Assembly (NCBI GenBank): GCA_015060865.1 | Contig: SUXS01000008.1 | Location: forward strand, 62,001 to 126,000 | From: Bacteroidales bacterium | Lineage (GTDB): Bacteria > Bacteroidota > Bacteroidia > Bacteroidales > Bacteroidaceae | Direction: 5' to 3' | Length of the DNA: 64,000 nt | Program-made: the position numbers and the translations under genes | The notes under the pieces: generated by a model | What the model was told of the DNA's origin: nothing | Seen by the model: the letters and a program-made list of their open reading frames with translations, nothing else | Database searches by the model: none | In this document: piece by piece, positions 18,072-26,783 of the stretch | Layout of the letters: each line of letters opens with the position of its first letter | Numbering within the stretch: the stretch's first letter is position 1

Positions 18072-19574
18072 ATGAACAAGCAACTTTCACTCAACCCCAA
18101 CAAGCTCGTGGCCTACCTGCAGAAGCCCTGCAACGCATTCACCAAGGCCGACATCATGGACTTCGTACGCGACAACGGCATCCGCATGGTCAACTTCATG
18201 TACCCTGCCGGTGACGGCCGTCTCAAAACGCTCAACTTCGTCATTAACAGCGAGGCCTATCTCGACGCCATCCTCACCTGTGGAGAGCGTGTCGACGGCA
18301 GCAGCCTGTTTCCCTTCATCGAGGCAGGCAGCAGCGACCTCTACGTGCTGCCCCGCTTCAGCACCGCTTTTGTAGATCCCTTTGCCGAGATTCCTACCCT
18401 CTCGATGCTGTGCTCCTACTTCAACAAGGACGGCATGCCGCTCGAGAGCTCTCCCGAGAACACGCTGCGCAAGGCCTGCCGCGCCTTCCATGAAGTGACG
18501 AGCATGGACTTCGAGGCCATGGGCGAGCTGGAGTACTATGTGATAGCCCCCGACAGCGGCATGTTTGCCGCCACCGACCAGAAGGGCTACCACGAGTCAG
18601 CCCCCTATGCCAAGTTCAATGAGTTCCGCACCCAGTGCATGGCCTACATCGCCCAGGCAGGCGGACAGATCAAGTACGGCCACTCCGAGGTGGGCAACTT
18701 CACCATCGATGGACGTGTCTACGAGCAAAACGAGATCGAGTTCCTCCCCGTGCCGGCCGAGGAGGCTGCCGACCAGCTCATGATTGCCAAGTGGATCATC
18801 CGAAACCTAGCCTACCAGCACGGCTACGACATCACCTTCGCCCCCAAGATTACGGCGGGCAAGGCAGGCTCGGGACTCCACATACACATGCGCATCGTCA
18901 AGGACGGACAGAACCAGATGCTCGACGGTGGCGTGCTCTCCGCCACAGCCCGCAAGGCTATCGCCGGCATGATGCAGCTGGCTCCCTCCATCACCGCCTT
19001 CGGCAACACCAACCCCACCTCGTACTTCCGCCTCGTACCTCACCAGGAGGCTCCCACCAACATCTGCTGGGGCGACCGCAATCGCTCGGTGCTCGTGCGC
19101 GTACCTTTGGGGTGGGCAGCCAAGAGCGACATGTGCCAGCTTGCCAACCCGCTGGAGGCCGCCAGCCACTACGACACTACCCAGAAGCAGACCGTGGAGA
19201 TGCGTTCGCCCGACGGCTCGGCCGACATCTACCAGCTCATTGCCGGGCTTGCCGTAGCCTGCCGCCACGGATTCGAGATTGCCAACGCCCTTGAGATTGC
19301 CGAGCGCACCTACGTGAACGTCAACATCCACCAGAAGGAGCATGCCGACAAGCTCAGCTCGCTGGCCTGCCTACCCGACAGTTGCGAGGCGTCGGCCGAC
19401 TGTCTGGAGCGCCAACGTGCCGTTTTCGAGGAGCACAACGTGTTCAGCCCCGCCATGATTGACGGCATCATCAAGCGCCTGCGCTCCTATGGCGACCGCA
19501 CCCTACGTGCCGACATCGACGGTAACCAGGAGGAGATGCTCAAGCTCGTCCACCGCTACTTCCACTGCGGATAA
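18072..19574 (+). CDS. glnA: Glutamine synthetase, type I-like
   Basis: A 500-residue ATP-dependent ligase making glutamine from glutamate and ammonia. The beta-grasp N-domain ends with ERVDGSSLFPFIEAG. The catalytic domain has MGELEYYV (metal Glu residues), KAGSGLHIHM, NPTSYFRLVPHQEAPTNICW with GDRNRSVLVRVPL for substrate and ATP, and VEMRSPDGSADIYQL. The length is close to ordinary GSI subunits, not the 700-residue GSIII also found in this phylum. Codon use is strongly biased to GC-ending codons, more than in the following udk gene, which suggests high expression. No clear promoter was found in the 111-bp spacer upstream. Nitrogen regulation is likely but not visible. Confidence 0.92.
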   Translation: MNKQLSLNPNKLVAYLQKPCNAFTKADIMDFVRDNGIRMVNFMYPAGDGRLKTLNFVINSEAYLDAILTCGERVDGSSLFPFIEAGSSDLYVLPRFSTAFVDPFAEIPTLSMLCSYFNKDGMPLESSPENTLRKACRAFHEVTSMDFEAMGELEYYVIAPDSGMFAATDQKGYHESAPYAKFNEFRTQCMAYIAQAGGQIKYGHSEVGNFTIDGRVYEQNEIEFLPVPAEEAADQLMIAKWIIRNLAYQHGYDITFAPKITAGKAGSGLHIHMRIVKDGQNQMLDGGVLSATARKAIAGMMQLAPSITAFGNTNPTSYFRLVPHQEAPTNICWGDRNRSVLVRVPLGWAAKSDMCQLANPLEAASHYDTTQKQTVEMRSPDGSADIYQLIAGLAVACRHGFEIANALEIAERTYVNVNIHQKEHADKLSSLACLPDSCEASADCLERQRAVFEEHNVFSPAMIDGIIKRLRSYGDRTLRADIDGNQEEMLKLVHRYFHCG

Positions 19575-19676
19575 CACACCTAACCGAACAAACATAAAGT
19601 AGCGATATCAACTGATACGATTAGTGGCAAGAACATCGTGCCCGTTATGTAGTATTCATTAAATAATTAAGACACC

Positions 19677-20288
19677 ATGATAATAATAGGTATAGCCGGA
19701 GGCACTGGATCAGGGAAAACTACCGTCGTAAAGCGAATAGTAGAAAGTTTACCAGAAGGATCAGTTGCTGTGATTCCTCAGGACTCATACTATAATGACC
19801 AGTCTGACATGCTTTTGGAGGAACGCAAGAAAACCAACTTTGACCATCCTGACGCATTTGAATGGTCGCTGTTGGCTCATCAGATCAACGAGCTGCGACA
19901 AGGAAGGGCTATTGAACAACCGACCTATTCATACATCACATGTACACGACTGGAAGAAACGGTACACGTAGATCCCAAAGAGGTAATTATCGTAGAAGGC
20001 ATCATGGCCTTGTACGATAAAGATATGCGTAACCTGATGGATATCAAGATATTTGTGGATGCCGAGCCCGACGAACGTCTCCTACGTGTCATTACACGTG
20101 ATATTGCCGAACGTGGACATCCTCTTGAAATGCTCATTGACAAGTATCGCAACATACTCAAACCGATGCATGATGAGTTTATTGAACCGACCAAACAATA
20201 TGCTGATATCATTGTACCCAATGGCGGACACAACGATAAAGCTATAGAGATGATACGACTGTTTATACAGCAGTGTTTGAGCAGATAA
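19677..20288 (+). CDS. udk: Uridine kinase
   Basis: A 203-residue P-loop kinase of pyrimidine salvage that phosphorylates uridine and cytidine to UMP and CMP. Walker A GGTGSGKTT is at residues 8-16. IPQDSYY carries the substrate-binding Asp, NFDHPDAFEW is the family signature, VIIVEGIMAL and the RVITRDIAERG lid arginines follow, and KQYADIIVPNGG closes the fold. Length is standard. A lytic transglycosylase gene follows after 13 bp and a nuclease-helicase gene overlaps that one, so the three form one transcription unit. Confidence 0.95.
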   Translation: MIIIGIAGGTGSGKTTVVKRIVESLPEGSVAVIPQDSYYNDQSDMLLEERKKTNFDHPDAFEWSLLAHQINELRQGRAIEQPTYSYITCTRLEETVHVDPKEVIIVEGIMALYDKDMRNLMDIKIFVDAEPDERLLRVITRDIAERGHPLEMLIDKYRNILKPMHDEFIEPTKQYADIIVPNGGHNDKAIEMIRLFIQQCLSR

Positions 20289-20301
20289 CCTCTCTCTATC
20301 A

Positions 20302-21069
20302 ATGAGGAAACGTGAGAAAACCCTATATGGTATAATTGTGGCGGCTCTGCTTGCAGTGCTGTTTATTATCGTATCGGTACCACGTGTTGCTCACGAAACG
20401 ATAGAAGCTGAGGCACAAGATACCATAGTGCCTGTGCCTTTCTGTATCTCACCCTATGACAGCTTGTTCAAAGTATATGCCGACACATTGGGATGGGATT
20501 GGAAATTGCTGGCTGCTGTGGCTTATGTGGAATCAAAATTCGATACTGCTGCCGTCTCGGAGGTCGGAGCCAAAGGGCTGATGCAATTGATGCCAGTAAC
20601 AGCCTTGGCCATGGGCATACCTGAAGGATGTGAGAGAGATCCGGAACAGAGCATACGGGGAGCTGTAGGTTACTTTGCATACCTTAGTCATATGTTTCGG
20701 CGTATTCCGAATGAAGAGCGCATACACTTCATCCTGGCATCATACAATGCTGGATTCGGACACATACAGGATGCCATGCGGCTAGCTCAGAAGTACGGAA
20801 AAAACCGCTATGTATGGTATGACAATGTAGAAACATACCTATTGCTGAAGAATGATTCGGTATACTATACAGACTCATTATGCAGAAACGGAAAGTTTAT
20901 GGGACTGGAAACCTGCTCATTCGTGAAAAAGGTAACACGTAAACACAAGGACTACCTATTACGTGAAGAGCGGCATATGCAGCTACCCCCTACCCTGGTG
21001 CCTTTACTATCAGACACTTTGCTCGTGTATTCTGAAAAGACCGGACAGAAAGATGTTTCTAAGGATTGA
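20302..21069 (+). CDS. Membrane-anchored lytic transglycosylase (SLT, GH23-like)
   Basis: A 255-residue protein with an N-terminal membrane anchor or signal (TLYGIIVAALLAVLFIIVSV) and a GH23 catalytic domain. WKLLAAVAYVESKFD holds the catalytic Glu, then VGAKGLMQLMP, and HFILASYNAGFGHI with the family NAG motif. It cleaves peptidoglycan between MurNAc and GlcNAc, giving anhydro ends, in the periplasm. The C-terminal part (YVWYDNVETYLL, CSFVKKVTR) fits MltF-type enzymes of Bacteroidetes. It follows udk closely, and its 3' end overlaps the next gene by 17 bp. No periplasmic substrate-binding domain precedes the catalytic domain, so it is a short form. Confidence 0.9.
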   Translation: MRKREKTLYGIIVAALLAVLFIIVSVPRVAHETIEAEAQDTIVPVPFCISPYDSLFKVYADTLGWDWKLLAAVAYVESKFDTAAVSEVGAKGLMQLMPVTALAMGIPEGCERDPEQSIRGAVGYFAYLSHMFRRIPNEERIHFILASYNAGFGHIQDAMRLAQKYGKNRYVWYDNVETYLLLKNDSVYYTDSLCRNGKFMGLETCSFVKKVTRKHKDYLLREERHMQLPPTLVPLLSDTLLVYSEKTGQKDVSKD

Positions 21070-23965
21070 AAGTTGCAACAAGGATGTTATTCAAGGAGTT
21101 ACGACCGATAGTACGATGTATGAGGTACGTATTTCCAACGCGGCCTATAGCCAAACATTATCTTATCTGTGTAAAGGAGCAAAGATATCTCTGCCGGACA
21201 TGCGAATAAAGGACGATGGCACTTGGGAAGCATCGCGAATCATTTATGAACCAGACTATCTCATCGACATAAGTTCGCTATCGGCCTGCTTTACAGAATC
21301 CGGGGCACATCCGTTTCATTATCTGTTAAGTCTGCTAACCCCTAAAGAACTCACCAAATATATCCTACTGGGTAACACAGCCAACCAGTTTCTTGACGAT
21401 TGTATCAACGATGTGGAAGGAAACTGTAGCTATGAGAGTTCAATCAAGAAGGCCTTCACGAATGAAGCACTGAAGTTCACCGTCTGCCAAGGTATCAATG
21501 CCAGCTTTTTCGAAGATGCAAAGAAGCAATTTGCCAATATCCGGGAGGCTGTGCAAATGCTGCATAAGCGGTACCCAACAGGGAAAGGTAACGAACCGAT
21601 GCTGGAACCGTCATTCATATGCCCTACATTAGGCATACAGGGTCGTCTCGATTATCTGCAACAAAACCTGCGCTGTTTAGTGGAATTGAAATCCGGCAAA
21701 TGTGAAGAAAACTACTCGCGTCCTACCGGACCCAAGAAAAGCCATGCCATACAGATGATGCTGTATAAGGAGATGTTGCATACCAATAGTGGAACACCAT
21801 ACGATGAGATTCATGGAATGTTGCTATACTCACGCTATCCTAAATTCTTCGTTGACAACCAATTGCCTGGACAACTAATTGACGAAGCATTTATCCTGCG
21901 CAACGACATCGTACATATAATGCAACAGATGGCTGCAGGCGAATCGGAAGAGCTGTTCAGACAGACTACTCCCGAGACACTCAACACCGCTCATCTATCG
22001 GGGAGATTATGGAATGACTACATACGTCCCAAACTATCGAAACATCTCTCCATACTCAACCATGGCGATGACCTTACCCAAGAGTATCTGCACTGTTTCC
22101 TGCATTTCGTTGCCCACGAGCAATTTCTGAGCAAAGCAGGAAATGATTCACGTCATCGTCCATTTGCCAACACTTGGCGACTTAGCAACGAGGATAAAAT
22201 GCGGGAAGGTGATCTGGTAGAGGATCTTCATATGGAATCATTCGTCTATCATGACGGATATGCAAACATCGTCTTCAATCTGCCGGAAACTGACGAAAGC
22301 TACATCCCTAACTTCAGGCAAGGGGATATGGTGCTGTTTTATGAAAAAAACGATGCAACGGACTGTGTCACCAATCGTCAGGTGCACAAAGGAATATTGA
22401 CGGATACCAACCATAAACAGATAACCTTATCCTTGAGACAAGACCAGCGTCATGCCGGGATATTTGACAATAGGGTGACCTATGCTATTGAGCACGACTC
22501 CTCTGACAGTGTATTCACCGGATTGTACAAGGGGCTGTACCATTTACTATGCACCACCGAGAAGCGACGTGAACTCTTCTTGGGCTTACGGATGCCACTT
22601 ACCGATACCAGTCAAGACATTGCAGGCTATTACAATGATGACAATACGAACAAAATCGTCCGTACCGTAAAACAGGCCAAGGACTATGCACTCATCGTAG
22701 GAGCACCCGGAGCAGGTAAAACATCTGTCGTACTGAGGTCTATAGTAGAAGAATATCACCAGCATACCCACGATAACATACTACTTCTTGCTTATACCAA
22801 TAGGGCTGTAGATGAAATTTGTGAGGCATTGGAACATATTGAAGAACATCCAGCATATATCCGTATTGGCAGTATGCAGAGTTGCAACAAGCAGTATCTG
22901 CAACATACGCTGGAGTATCAGACCGCAACATGTAGCAATCGAAAAGAGATAGAACAACTGGTCAGTGCCACACGCATCTATGTAAGCACCGTATCGTCAG
23001 CTACCATACACACCGAATTATTTGCCATTAAACAGTTTGGTATAGCCATTATTGACGAGGCATCGCAGATACTGGAACCTCACCTGGCCGGACTGCTTAC
23101 CGCTACCCTACCATCGGACACCACCCGCTGTGCCATCGAGAAGTTTGTACTGATTGGTGATCACAAGCAACTGCCTGCTGTAGCTCTCTCATCGGACCAA
23201 GAGGCATGCATTTCAGCTCCTCAACTCCTATCGGCAGGTTTCAGTAGTTGCAAACAGTCACTTTTCGAACGTTTATACCATCAACTGAAAACAGCCAACT
23301 GCCAATCCTGCATAGCTACTTTAGAAAGGCAAGGACGTATGCACCCACAGGTATGCGACTTTGCCAACCGGCATTTCTATAACAGCCGTCTATATGCAGT
23401 TCCCCTTCCCCATCAGACAGCAGAGTTACCTTATGAGACCTATGATGCAGACCACCGATGGGAAAGTATCATAGCTACACGACGCACAGCCTTCATTGCG
23501 GTTGACCCTCCTAGTAAAGAGGAGCCGACAAAGACCAATAGCAACGAAGCCAATGCTGCCGCTGCATTGGTACACAGCATCATTACTCTATATCAAAAGA
23601 ACGGTATCCCCTTCGATGCTCACCGAAGTATAGGCATCATCGCTCCTTTCCGGAGTCAGGGTGCATGTATACGACAAGCTCTCAGCAAATATGGTATGCC
23701 TGAAACCTCAGATATCAGTATTGATACCATTGAACGCTATCAAGGGAGTCAACGTGACATTATCATCTATTGTACTACCATAAGCTCCAACTCGCAATTA
23801 GAACTTTTAGTAGAGCCATGCACGCATGAGCATGGTATCATAGATCGAAAAATGAATGTAGCACTTACCCGGGCAAGATGCCAACTATTTGTCATAGGTA
23901 TTCCCAAAGTACTTGCTCAGGACACTCTATACCGTCAACTTATAGAGGAGTTCCAAGAGGTGTAA
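21053..23965 (+). CDS. Dna2-like nuclease-helicase (Cas4/RecB-type nuclease fused to SF1 helicase)
   Basis: A 970-residue fusion. The N-terminal part carries a RecB/Cas4-type nuclease: GRLDYL (metal Asp), VELKSGK (ExK) and a downstream QMMLYKEML (QxxxY). The C-terminal part is an SF1 helicase of the Dna2/UPF1 class: Walker A GAPGAGKTS, LLAYTNRAVDEI (Ia), IIDEASQ (II), IGDHKQLPAV (III), LERQGRMHP (IV), TIERYQGSQRDI (V) and ALTRARCQLFVIG (VI). It should unwind and trim DNA ends or flaps in repair or replication. I prefer ATG 21053 (17-bp overlap with the transglycosylase gene); the extra 30 residues of the ORF-track start are a frame extension inside that gene. Whether the nuclease binds an iron-sulfur cluster is unclear; I could not assign the four cysteines. 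Confidence 0.88.
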   Translation: MFLRIESCNKDVIQGVTTDSTMYEVRISNAAYSQTLSYLCKGAKISLPDMRIKDDGTWEASRIIYEPDYLIDISSLSACFTESGAHPFHYLLSLLTPKELTKYILLGNTANQFLDDCINDVEGNCSYESSIKKAFTNEALKFTVCQGINASFFEDAKKQFANIREAVQMLHKRYPTGKGNEPMLEPSFICPTLGIQGRLDYLQQNLRCLVELKSGKCEENYSRPTGPKKSHAIQMMLYKEMLHTNSGTPYDEIHGMLLYSRYPKFFVDNQLPGQLIDEAFILRNDIVHIMQQMAAGESEELFRQTTPETLNTAHLSGRLWNDYIRPKLSKHLSILNHGDDLTQEYLHCFLHFVAHEQFLSKAGNDSRHRPFANTWRLSNEDKMREGDLVEDLHMESFVYHDGYANIVFNLPETDESYIPNFRQGDMVLFYEKNDATDCVTNRQVHKGILTDTNHKQITLSLRQDQRHAGIFDNRVTYAIEHDSSDSVFTGLYKGLYHLLCTTEKRRELFLGLRMPLTDTSQDIAGYYNDDNTNKIVRTVKQAKDYALIVGAPGAGKTSVVLRSIVEEYHQHTHDNILLLAYTNRAVDEICEALEHIEEHPAYIRIGSMQSCNKQYLQHTLEYQTATCSNRKEIEQLVSATRIYVSTVSSATIHTELFAIKQFGIAIIDEASQILEPHLAGLLTATLPSDTTRCAIEKFVLIGDHKQLPAVALSSDQEACISAPQLLSAGFSSCKQSLFERLYHQLKTANCQSCIATLERQGRMHPQVCDFANRHFYNSRLYAVPLPHQTAELPYETYDADHRWESIIATRRTAFIAVDPPSKEEPTKTNSNEANAAAALVHSIITLYQKNGIPFDAHRSIGIIAPFRSQGACIRQALSKYGMPETSDISIDTIERYQGSQRDIIIYCTTISSNSQLELLVEPCTHEHGIIDRKMNVALTRARCQLFVIGIPKVLAQDTLYRQLIEEFQEV

Positions 23966-23998
23966 AAGGGCTTTATAAGCTGCCTTGGATAATCAACA

Positions 23999-24036
23999 AG
24001 AAGGGCCCATGACACGAGTCATGAGCCCTTCTTTCA
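23999..24036. terminator. Bidirectional terminator between convergent genes
   Basis: AGAAGGGC-CC-ATGAC-ACGA-GTCAT-GA-GCCCTTCT, a two-part stem flanked by A-rich and T-rich sides, lies between the helicase stop and the glycogen phosphorylase stop. It can serve both strands. Confidence 0.85.
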
Positions 24037-24054
24037 TATACGGGTGTGTCCCGA

Positions 24055-26607
24055 TTAGAACCAACGAACGTAGCAGAAGTCCTGACGGTGAGGCAGGTCT
24101 ACATTCTTGGGATACATACGGTAGGCAACCTTGAAGGTACCGGAATTGTTCACCTCATGTGTGCCCTCGAAGGTGTGGATGTTGTTCTCACGCTTAACGA
24201 GGTTCATGGTGTCGATGCTGTGGATGTGCTCCTTGCCTTCGGTGTCGGTAACGATAGTTACTACCTCTACGCCTACTGCATCGTCGAGACCCTTCTCGTC
24301 GAGTACAACGGTGAGCTTCACATCGTCACCGCTGACAACCTCCATGTCGGCTATGTTGGTAGCTGATACTACCTCGATAGAATCCCAACGTTCAGCTACT
24401 GTCTCCTTCCAAGCGGCGATCTCCTTAGCCTTGGCATTGTCGTTGGCTGAGAGTGCAGCGAAGCGGCTGCCGAGCTTGTTGTAGAACTTGGTGTAGTAGT
24501 CGTCGAGCTGACGCTTCATGGTGTAGTGAGGTGCAATCTGTGCGATTGAGTTCTTCACTACCTGAATCCAACCCTCAGAGTAGCCCTTGGCGTTCTTGTT
24601 GTAGTAGAGAGGTACGATCTCGTTCTCGAGGATGCTGTAGATGGTAGCAGCGTCGAGCTGATCCTGGTAATCCTGGTTCTGATAGGTGCGCTTCTCAGTG
24701 AGTGCCCAACCTGCACCGGGACGATAGCCCTCGAGCCACCAACCGTCGAGTACAGAGAAGTTTACAACACCGTTCATCAAAGCCTTCTCACCAGATGTAC
24801 CTGATGCCTCGAGAGGACGGGTAGGTGTGTTCAACCAGATATCTACGCCTGATACGAGACGACGGGCGAGCTGCATGTCGTAGTTCTCGAGGAAGATAAT
24901 CTTGCCGAGGAACTCGGGACGACGTGAGATCTCGATAATCTTCTTGATAAGACCCTGACCTGCACCATCGTGGGGGTGAGCCTTACCGGTGAAGAGGAAC
25001 TGTACGGGGTAGTCGGGGTTGTTCACGATCTTGGCCAAGCGGTCGAGGTCGGTGAAGAGCAGGTGTGCACGCTTGTAGGTAGCGAAACGGCGTCCGAAAC
25101 CGATGAGCAGTGCGTTGGGGTTGATCTTCTGCATCAGTGATACTACACGTGAGGGATCGCCCTGGTTCTTCAACCAGCTGCTGCGGAACTCCTCGCGGAT
25201 GTATGCGATGAGCTTGTTCTTCAAGCCCTGACGGGTCTCCCAGATGGTCTCGTCAGATACGTTGTAGATAGCCTCCCAAATCTTTTCGTTTGACTGGTCG
25301 CTAAGGAATGTCTTGTCGAATACCTTGGTGTAGAGGTTCTTCCACTCTGAAGCTACCCATGTGGGGAAGTGTACGCCGTTGGTTACGTAACCTACGTGGT
25401 TCTCCTCGGGATAGTAGCCCTTCCAGATGCCAGAGAACATATCCTGTGATACCTTGCCGTGGAGCCAGCTTACGCCGTTAACCTCCTGACAGGTGTTGCA
25501 AGCGAAGGTTGACATGCAGAAACGCTCGCCCTTGTCACCGGGATTGATGCGGCCCATATCCATGAGCTCATCCCAGCTGATGCCGAGCTGCTGTGCATAG
25601 CCGCTCATGTACTTGCCGAAGAGACCCTCGTCGAAGTAGTCGTGACCGGCAGGTACGGGGGTGTGTACGGTGTAGAGACCTGAAGCGCGAACGAGCTCCA
25701 TAGCCTGGTTGAAGCTGAGACCCTGCTTTACATAGTCGGTCAAGCGATAGAGGTTGCAGAGTGCAGCGTGACCCTCGTTGCAGTGGTATACATCCTTGGT
25801 GATACCCATAGCCTTGAGGGTGAGCATACCACCGATACCGAGCAGGATCTCCTGCTTGAGGCGGTTTTCCCAGTCACCACCATAGAGCTGGAAGGTGATA
25901 GGACGGTCGAACTCAGAGTTGAGCTCGTTGTCGGTGTCGAGGAGGTACAAGGGCACACGACCTACCTGTACTTTCCATACGTATGCATATACCTGATAGT
26001 TGATGTAGGGGACAGCTACCACGAGGGGCTTGCCGTTCTCGTCCATCACGCGCTCCAAGGGGAGGTTGGCGAAGTTTGAAGCCTCGTAGTTGGCAATCTG
26101 CTGACCATCAATAGAGAGGCTCTGTGTGAAGTAGCCATAGCGATAGAGGAAGCCGATAGCGCACATGTCGACGTTAGAGTCAGAAGCCTCCTTCAAGTAG
26201 TCTCCGGCGAGCACGCCCAGACCACCTGAGTAGATGCGCAGCACGTGTGTGAGACCATACTCCATGCAGAAGTAAGCCACTGAGGGGCGCTCTGCGTTGG
26301 GCTTAACGTCCATATATGCACGGAACTGCTTGTACACCTTGTTGATGCGTGCAAGTATAGCTTCGTCCTTAGCCAGTTCTTCCAATGTCTCGTAGCTGAG
26401 ACGCTCAAGCAGCAGCACGGGGTTTTGTCCGCACTCTTTCCAGAGAGTAGGGTTCAAGCTCTTGAACATGTCGCGGGCCTCGGGAGTCCAAGACCACCAG
26501 ATGTTGCGCGCCATCTCGCTCAAGCAAGCAAGCTCAGCGGGGATGTGCGACTTTACGTTCACCTCTTTCCATGCGGGTGAATTTGCATTACTAACTTTAA
26601 TCTTCAT
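24055..26607 (-). CDS. glgP: Alpha-glucan (glycogen) phosphorylase
   Basis: An 850-residue PLP enzyme that releases glucose-1-phosphate from glycogen. It begins with the helical DUF3417-type domain ([19 protein letters not shown]), then the phosphorylase core: [39 protein letters not shown]. The PLP-lysine region is [16 protein letters not shown] with Lys in GEKALMNG, followed by [11 protein letters not shown]. This is the bacterial/archaeal subtype rather than the MalP/muscle type. It is encoded 176 bp downstream of glycogen synthase on the same strand, pairing glycogen making and breaking in one locus. The C-terminal 130 residues form an added beta-rich part ([20 protein letters not shown]). 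Plus-strand ORFs within it are shadows. Confidence 0.94.
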   Translation of the reverse strand: MKIKVSNANSPAWKEVNVKSHIPAELACLSEMARNIWWSWTPEARDMFKSLNPTLWKECGQNPVLLLERLSYETLEELAKDEAILARINKVYKQFRAYMDVKPNAERPSVAYFCMEYGLTHVLRIYSGGLGVLAGDYLKEASDSNVDMCAIGFLYRYGYFTQSLSIDGQQIANYEASNFANLPLERVMDENGKPLVVAVPYINYQVYAYVWKVQVGRVPLYLLDTDNELNSEFDRPITFQLYGGDWENRLKQEILLGIGGMLTLKAMGITKDVYHCNEGHAALCNLYRLTDYVKQGLSFNQAMELVRASGLYTVHTPVPAGHDYFDEGLFGKYMSGYAQQLGISWDELMDMGRINPGDKGERFCMSTFACNTCQEVNGVSWLHGKVSQDMFSGIWKGYYPEENHVGYVTNGVHFPTWVASEWKNLYTKVFDKTFLSDQSNEKIWEAIYNVSDETIWETRQGLKNKLIAYIREEFRSSWLKNQGDPSRVVSLMQKINPNALLIGFGRRFATYKRAHLLFTDLDRLAKIVNNPDYPVQFLFTGKAHPHDGAGQGLIKKIIEISRRPEFLGKIIFLENYDMQLARRLVSGVDIWLNTPTRPLEASGTSGEKALMNGVVNFSVLDGWWLEGYRPGAGWALTEKRTYQNQDYQDQLDAATIYSILENEIVPLYYNKNAKGYSEGWIQVVKNSIAQIAPHYTMKRQLDDYYTKFYNKLGSRFAALSANDNAKAKEIAAWKETVAERWDSIEVVSATNIADMEVVSGDDVKLTVVLDEKGLDDAVGVEVVTIVTDTEGKEHIHSIDTMNLVKRENNIHTFEGTHEVNNSGTFKVAYRMYPKNVDLPHRQDFCYVRWF

Positions 26608-26655
26608 ATGAGTTATAATGGTTAATAAGTTATTATTCTATTTTGTGTAGGTAAA

Positions 26656-26770
26656 GGGAGTCATAGGGAGTTATCGCTTCGCTCTTCGGAAGATAAAAGC
26701 CAAATGTTCTTTCGCGCGAAATAAGCTATCGGCATTTAACTCCATTTATCTCCATTTAACTCCTTTATCT
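26656..26770. repeat. Inverted decamer repeats between glgA and glgP
   Basis: ATTTAACTCC, ATTTATCTCC, ATTTAACTCC and TTTATCT run in exact 10-bp steps (26734-26770). Upstream, GGGAGTCATA and GGGAGTTATC (26656-26675) are partly complementary, so a large hairpin is possible in the glgA-glgP message. Confidence 0.7.
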
Positions 26771-26783
26771 ACCAATTACATTA

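Noticed and set aside
24046-26079. Plus-strand ORFs opposite glycogen phosphorylase
   Set aside because: Shadows of a highly conserved minus-strand gene.
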